Below are positions 62,846 through 64,000 of a stretch of DNA of 64,000 nt, in pieces. Position 1 is the first letter of the stretch; each line of letters starts with the position of its first letter. The position numbers and the translations under genes were made by a program. The stretch covers positions 124,001 through 188,000 of the forward strand of contig CAWDGB010000015.1 of the NCBI GenBank assembly GCA_963801715.1, written 5' to 3'. The stretch comes from CAVVJA01 sp963801715. Lineage in GTDB: Bacteria > Actinomycetota > Actinomycetes > Mycobacteriales > Jatrophihabitantaceae. The notes beneath the pieces are model-generated. The model ran no database searches and was not told where the DNA came from. It was given only the letters and a program-made list of their open reading frames with translations.

Positions 62846-64000
62846 TCAGGTTCCCTGCCCTCGTCTCCACGGGATGCCGTCGGCCGCAGGCGGTCGAAGG
62901 CGTTGAGATGCCAGTGCGAGGACAAGCAGCGTGATGACCTGCGGCGTGTAGGTGACCAGCTCCGTCGGGATGCTGTCCGTCGTCTGGTACCACACGAAGA
63001 TCAAAGCCGCGGCCACGATGGACAGGACACCGCCGAGCCGACGGCCCAGCCAGAACGTGTAGATGCCTACGAGGCCCAGCAGAATCACAATGAACAGCAG
63101 CAGCGCGTGTACCGACGTGGCGCCCTGGCGCGACTGCACCGCGTCCGTGTAGCCGAACAACGTCGCGCCGGCCAGCATCCCTCCGGGACGCCAGTTGCCG
63201 AAGATCATCGCTGCCAGCCCGATGTACCCGCGGCCGCCCGTCTGGCCCTCGCGGTAGATACCGGTGAAGTTGACCAGGAACGCCCCGGCGAGTCCCGCCA
63301 GCATTCCGGAGGTGAGCACCGCGGCGTACTTCATCCGGTAGACGCCGACGCCCAGGGTCTCGGCCTCGGCGGGATTCTCGCCGCACGACCGCAGCCGCAG
63401 TCCGAAGGCAGTCCGCCACAAGATGAACCAGGTCAGCGGAACGAGCAACAGGGCGAGGATGGTGAAGACGGTCAGACCGGTGGCGATGCCTCGCAGCAGG
63501 CCGCCGACGTCAGAGACGAAGAACCAGTGATGTTGCTCCAGCTTGCCAAGCGTGGTATCTGCCCAACCCCATCGCAGCGGCTTGAAGGTCGGAACTTGCG
63601 GCGACTGGGTCGGGCCGCCACCTGACGTCCCGGCTGAAGAACACGCCGGACAGGTAACGGCCCATACCGAGAGCGAGAATGTTGATTGCCACGCCGGAGA
63701 CGATCTGATCGACCCCGAACGTGACGGTTGCGACGGCGTGTATAGCGCCGCCAATGAGCCCACCAAGCAGCCCACCGATCACGCCCAGCCACGCGTTGCC
63801 GCTGACATACGCCAGGTCGGCCCCGAACCAGGTGCCCAGAATCATCATGCCCTCCAGGCCGATGTTCACCACACCTGAACGTTCCGACCACAAACCACCC
63901 AGTCCGCACAAAGCGATCGGCATCGCCAGCGTCAACGTGGCCGCCAGCGTGCCCGCCGAGGTGATGTCCTGCGCGCCGGTGACGACCCGGACCAACGACA
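62846..64000 (-). pseudogene. Nucleoside-type ABC transporter permease, frameshifted and cut by the window edge
   Basis: The frame is open to base 64000, so the true start probably lies outside. The first part reads GLGGLWSERSGVVNIGLEGM then MILGTWFGADLAYVSGNAWL and NILALGMGRYLSGVFFSRDV; a +1 shift near 63618-63628 leads into GGGPTQSPQVPTFKPLRWGW and the later helices (LTWFILWRTAFGLRLRSCGE, AFLVNFTGIYREGQTGGRGY) to 62846. This is the YufQ/branched-chain-permease-like subunit of BmpA-dependent nucleoside importers. The gene precedes P450, cdd, deoA and add on one strand, supporting nucleoside uptake. Confidence 0.82.

Noticed and set aside
5148..63628. Programmed +1 frameshifting as the explanation for the eight shifts
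   Set aside because: No common slippery codon, stop codon at the shift site or stimulatory structure is evident, and the affected families are not known to use it; kept only as a remote possibility.
1..64000. tRNA, rRNA, CRISPR array, prophage or complete insertion sequence
   Set aside because: No cloverleaf-like or rRNA-like sequence, no regularly spaced repeats, no phage structural genes and no transposase frame were noticed on either strand by reading; a dedicated tRNA or ncRNA scan could not be run.

Overview
The window is GC-rich DNA with many GTG starts, tight 4-bp ATGA/GTGA gene overlaps and actinobacterial marker families: DnaE2, the Rv2578c-type radical SAM protein, acyl-CoA carboxylase epsilon subunits, a DUF5313-like protein, a SigE-family ECF sigma factor and an LpdA-type flavoprotein. 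It is a chromosomal segment of an actinomycete. The order lpdA - Rv3304-like - amidohydrolase - PNP - pmm - upp - Rv3311-like - add - deoA - cdd resembles the Mycobacterium tuberculosis Rv3303c-Rv3315c neighbourhood, with extra genes inserted. I cannot name the genus. No tRNA, rRNA, CRISPR array, prophage or intact transposase was seen.

Layout. 1-6.3 kb: an edge fragment, a TrmO-like protein, a cupin, a large LuxR/ATPase regulator, two small proteins and a frameshifted sulfite-oxidase-like molybdoenzyme. 6.4-14.9 kb: LexA-box-controlled dnaE2 with a radical SAM gene and a CBS protein, a PH-domain protein, and birA divergent from accD-accE (propionyl-CoA carboxylase type). 15-17.5 kb: a membrane acyltransferase and a 166-bp miniature inverted-repeat element. 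17.5-28.7 kb: moaA and a molybdenum hydroxylase (cox-like, form II) cluster coxD-coxE-xdhC-[GH3 glucosidase]-coxS-coxL-coxM-coxG. 28.7-38.6 kb: MTA phosphorylase, a long-chain-type acyl-CoA dehydrogenase, Maf, a hydrolase, then a second acyl-CoA carboxylase locus (acyl-CoA dehydrogenase-accD-accE) divergent from a MerR regulator and the shared-type biotin carboxylase/BCCP subunit accA, with a LiuR-like operator between them. 38.6-64 kb: lpdA, a GGCT-like protein, M20 amidohydrolase, YbdK ligase, acyl-CoA mutase, and a nucleoside salvage and deoxyribose catabolism region (PNP, phosphohexomutase, upp, deoC, ALDH pair, add, deoA, cdd, P450, nucleoside-type ABC permease), with glutathione peroxidase, a sigma/anti-sigma pair, a NagZ-like lipoprotein, a YihY protein and an aldo/keto reductase interspersed.

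Two themes stand out. First, eight otherwise well-preserved genes (sulfite oxidase-like, xdhC, coxL, coxM, yihY, add, deoA, ABC permease) each carry one frameshift. All eight are in the same direction (one surplus nucleotide, or two missing), and they cluster in the molybdoenzyme genes and the nucleoside-salvage end. This looks either like a systematic insertion-type sequence error or like recent decay of two modules. Second, three intergenic gaps hold copies of one inverted repeat (GATCTTGGACTT / AAGTCCAAGATC), and a separate CTAG-flanked MITE sits just after moaA.

The two carboxylase loci, the acyl-CoA dehydrogenases and the acyl-CoA mutase suggest propionyl-/branched-chain acyl-CoA metabolism. 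The nucleoside region would feed deoxyribose-5-phosphate through DeoC to acetaldehyde, which the adjacent aldehyde dehydrogenase could oxidise.
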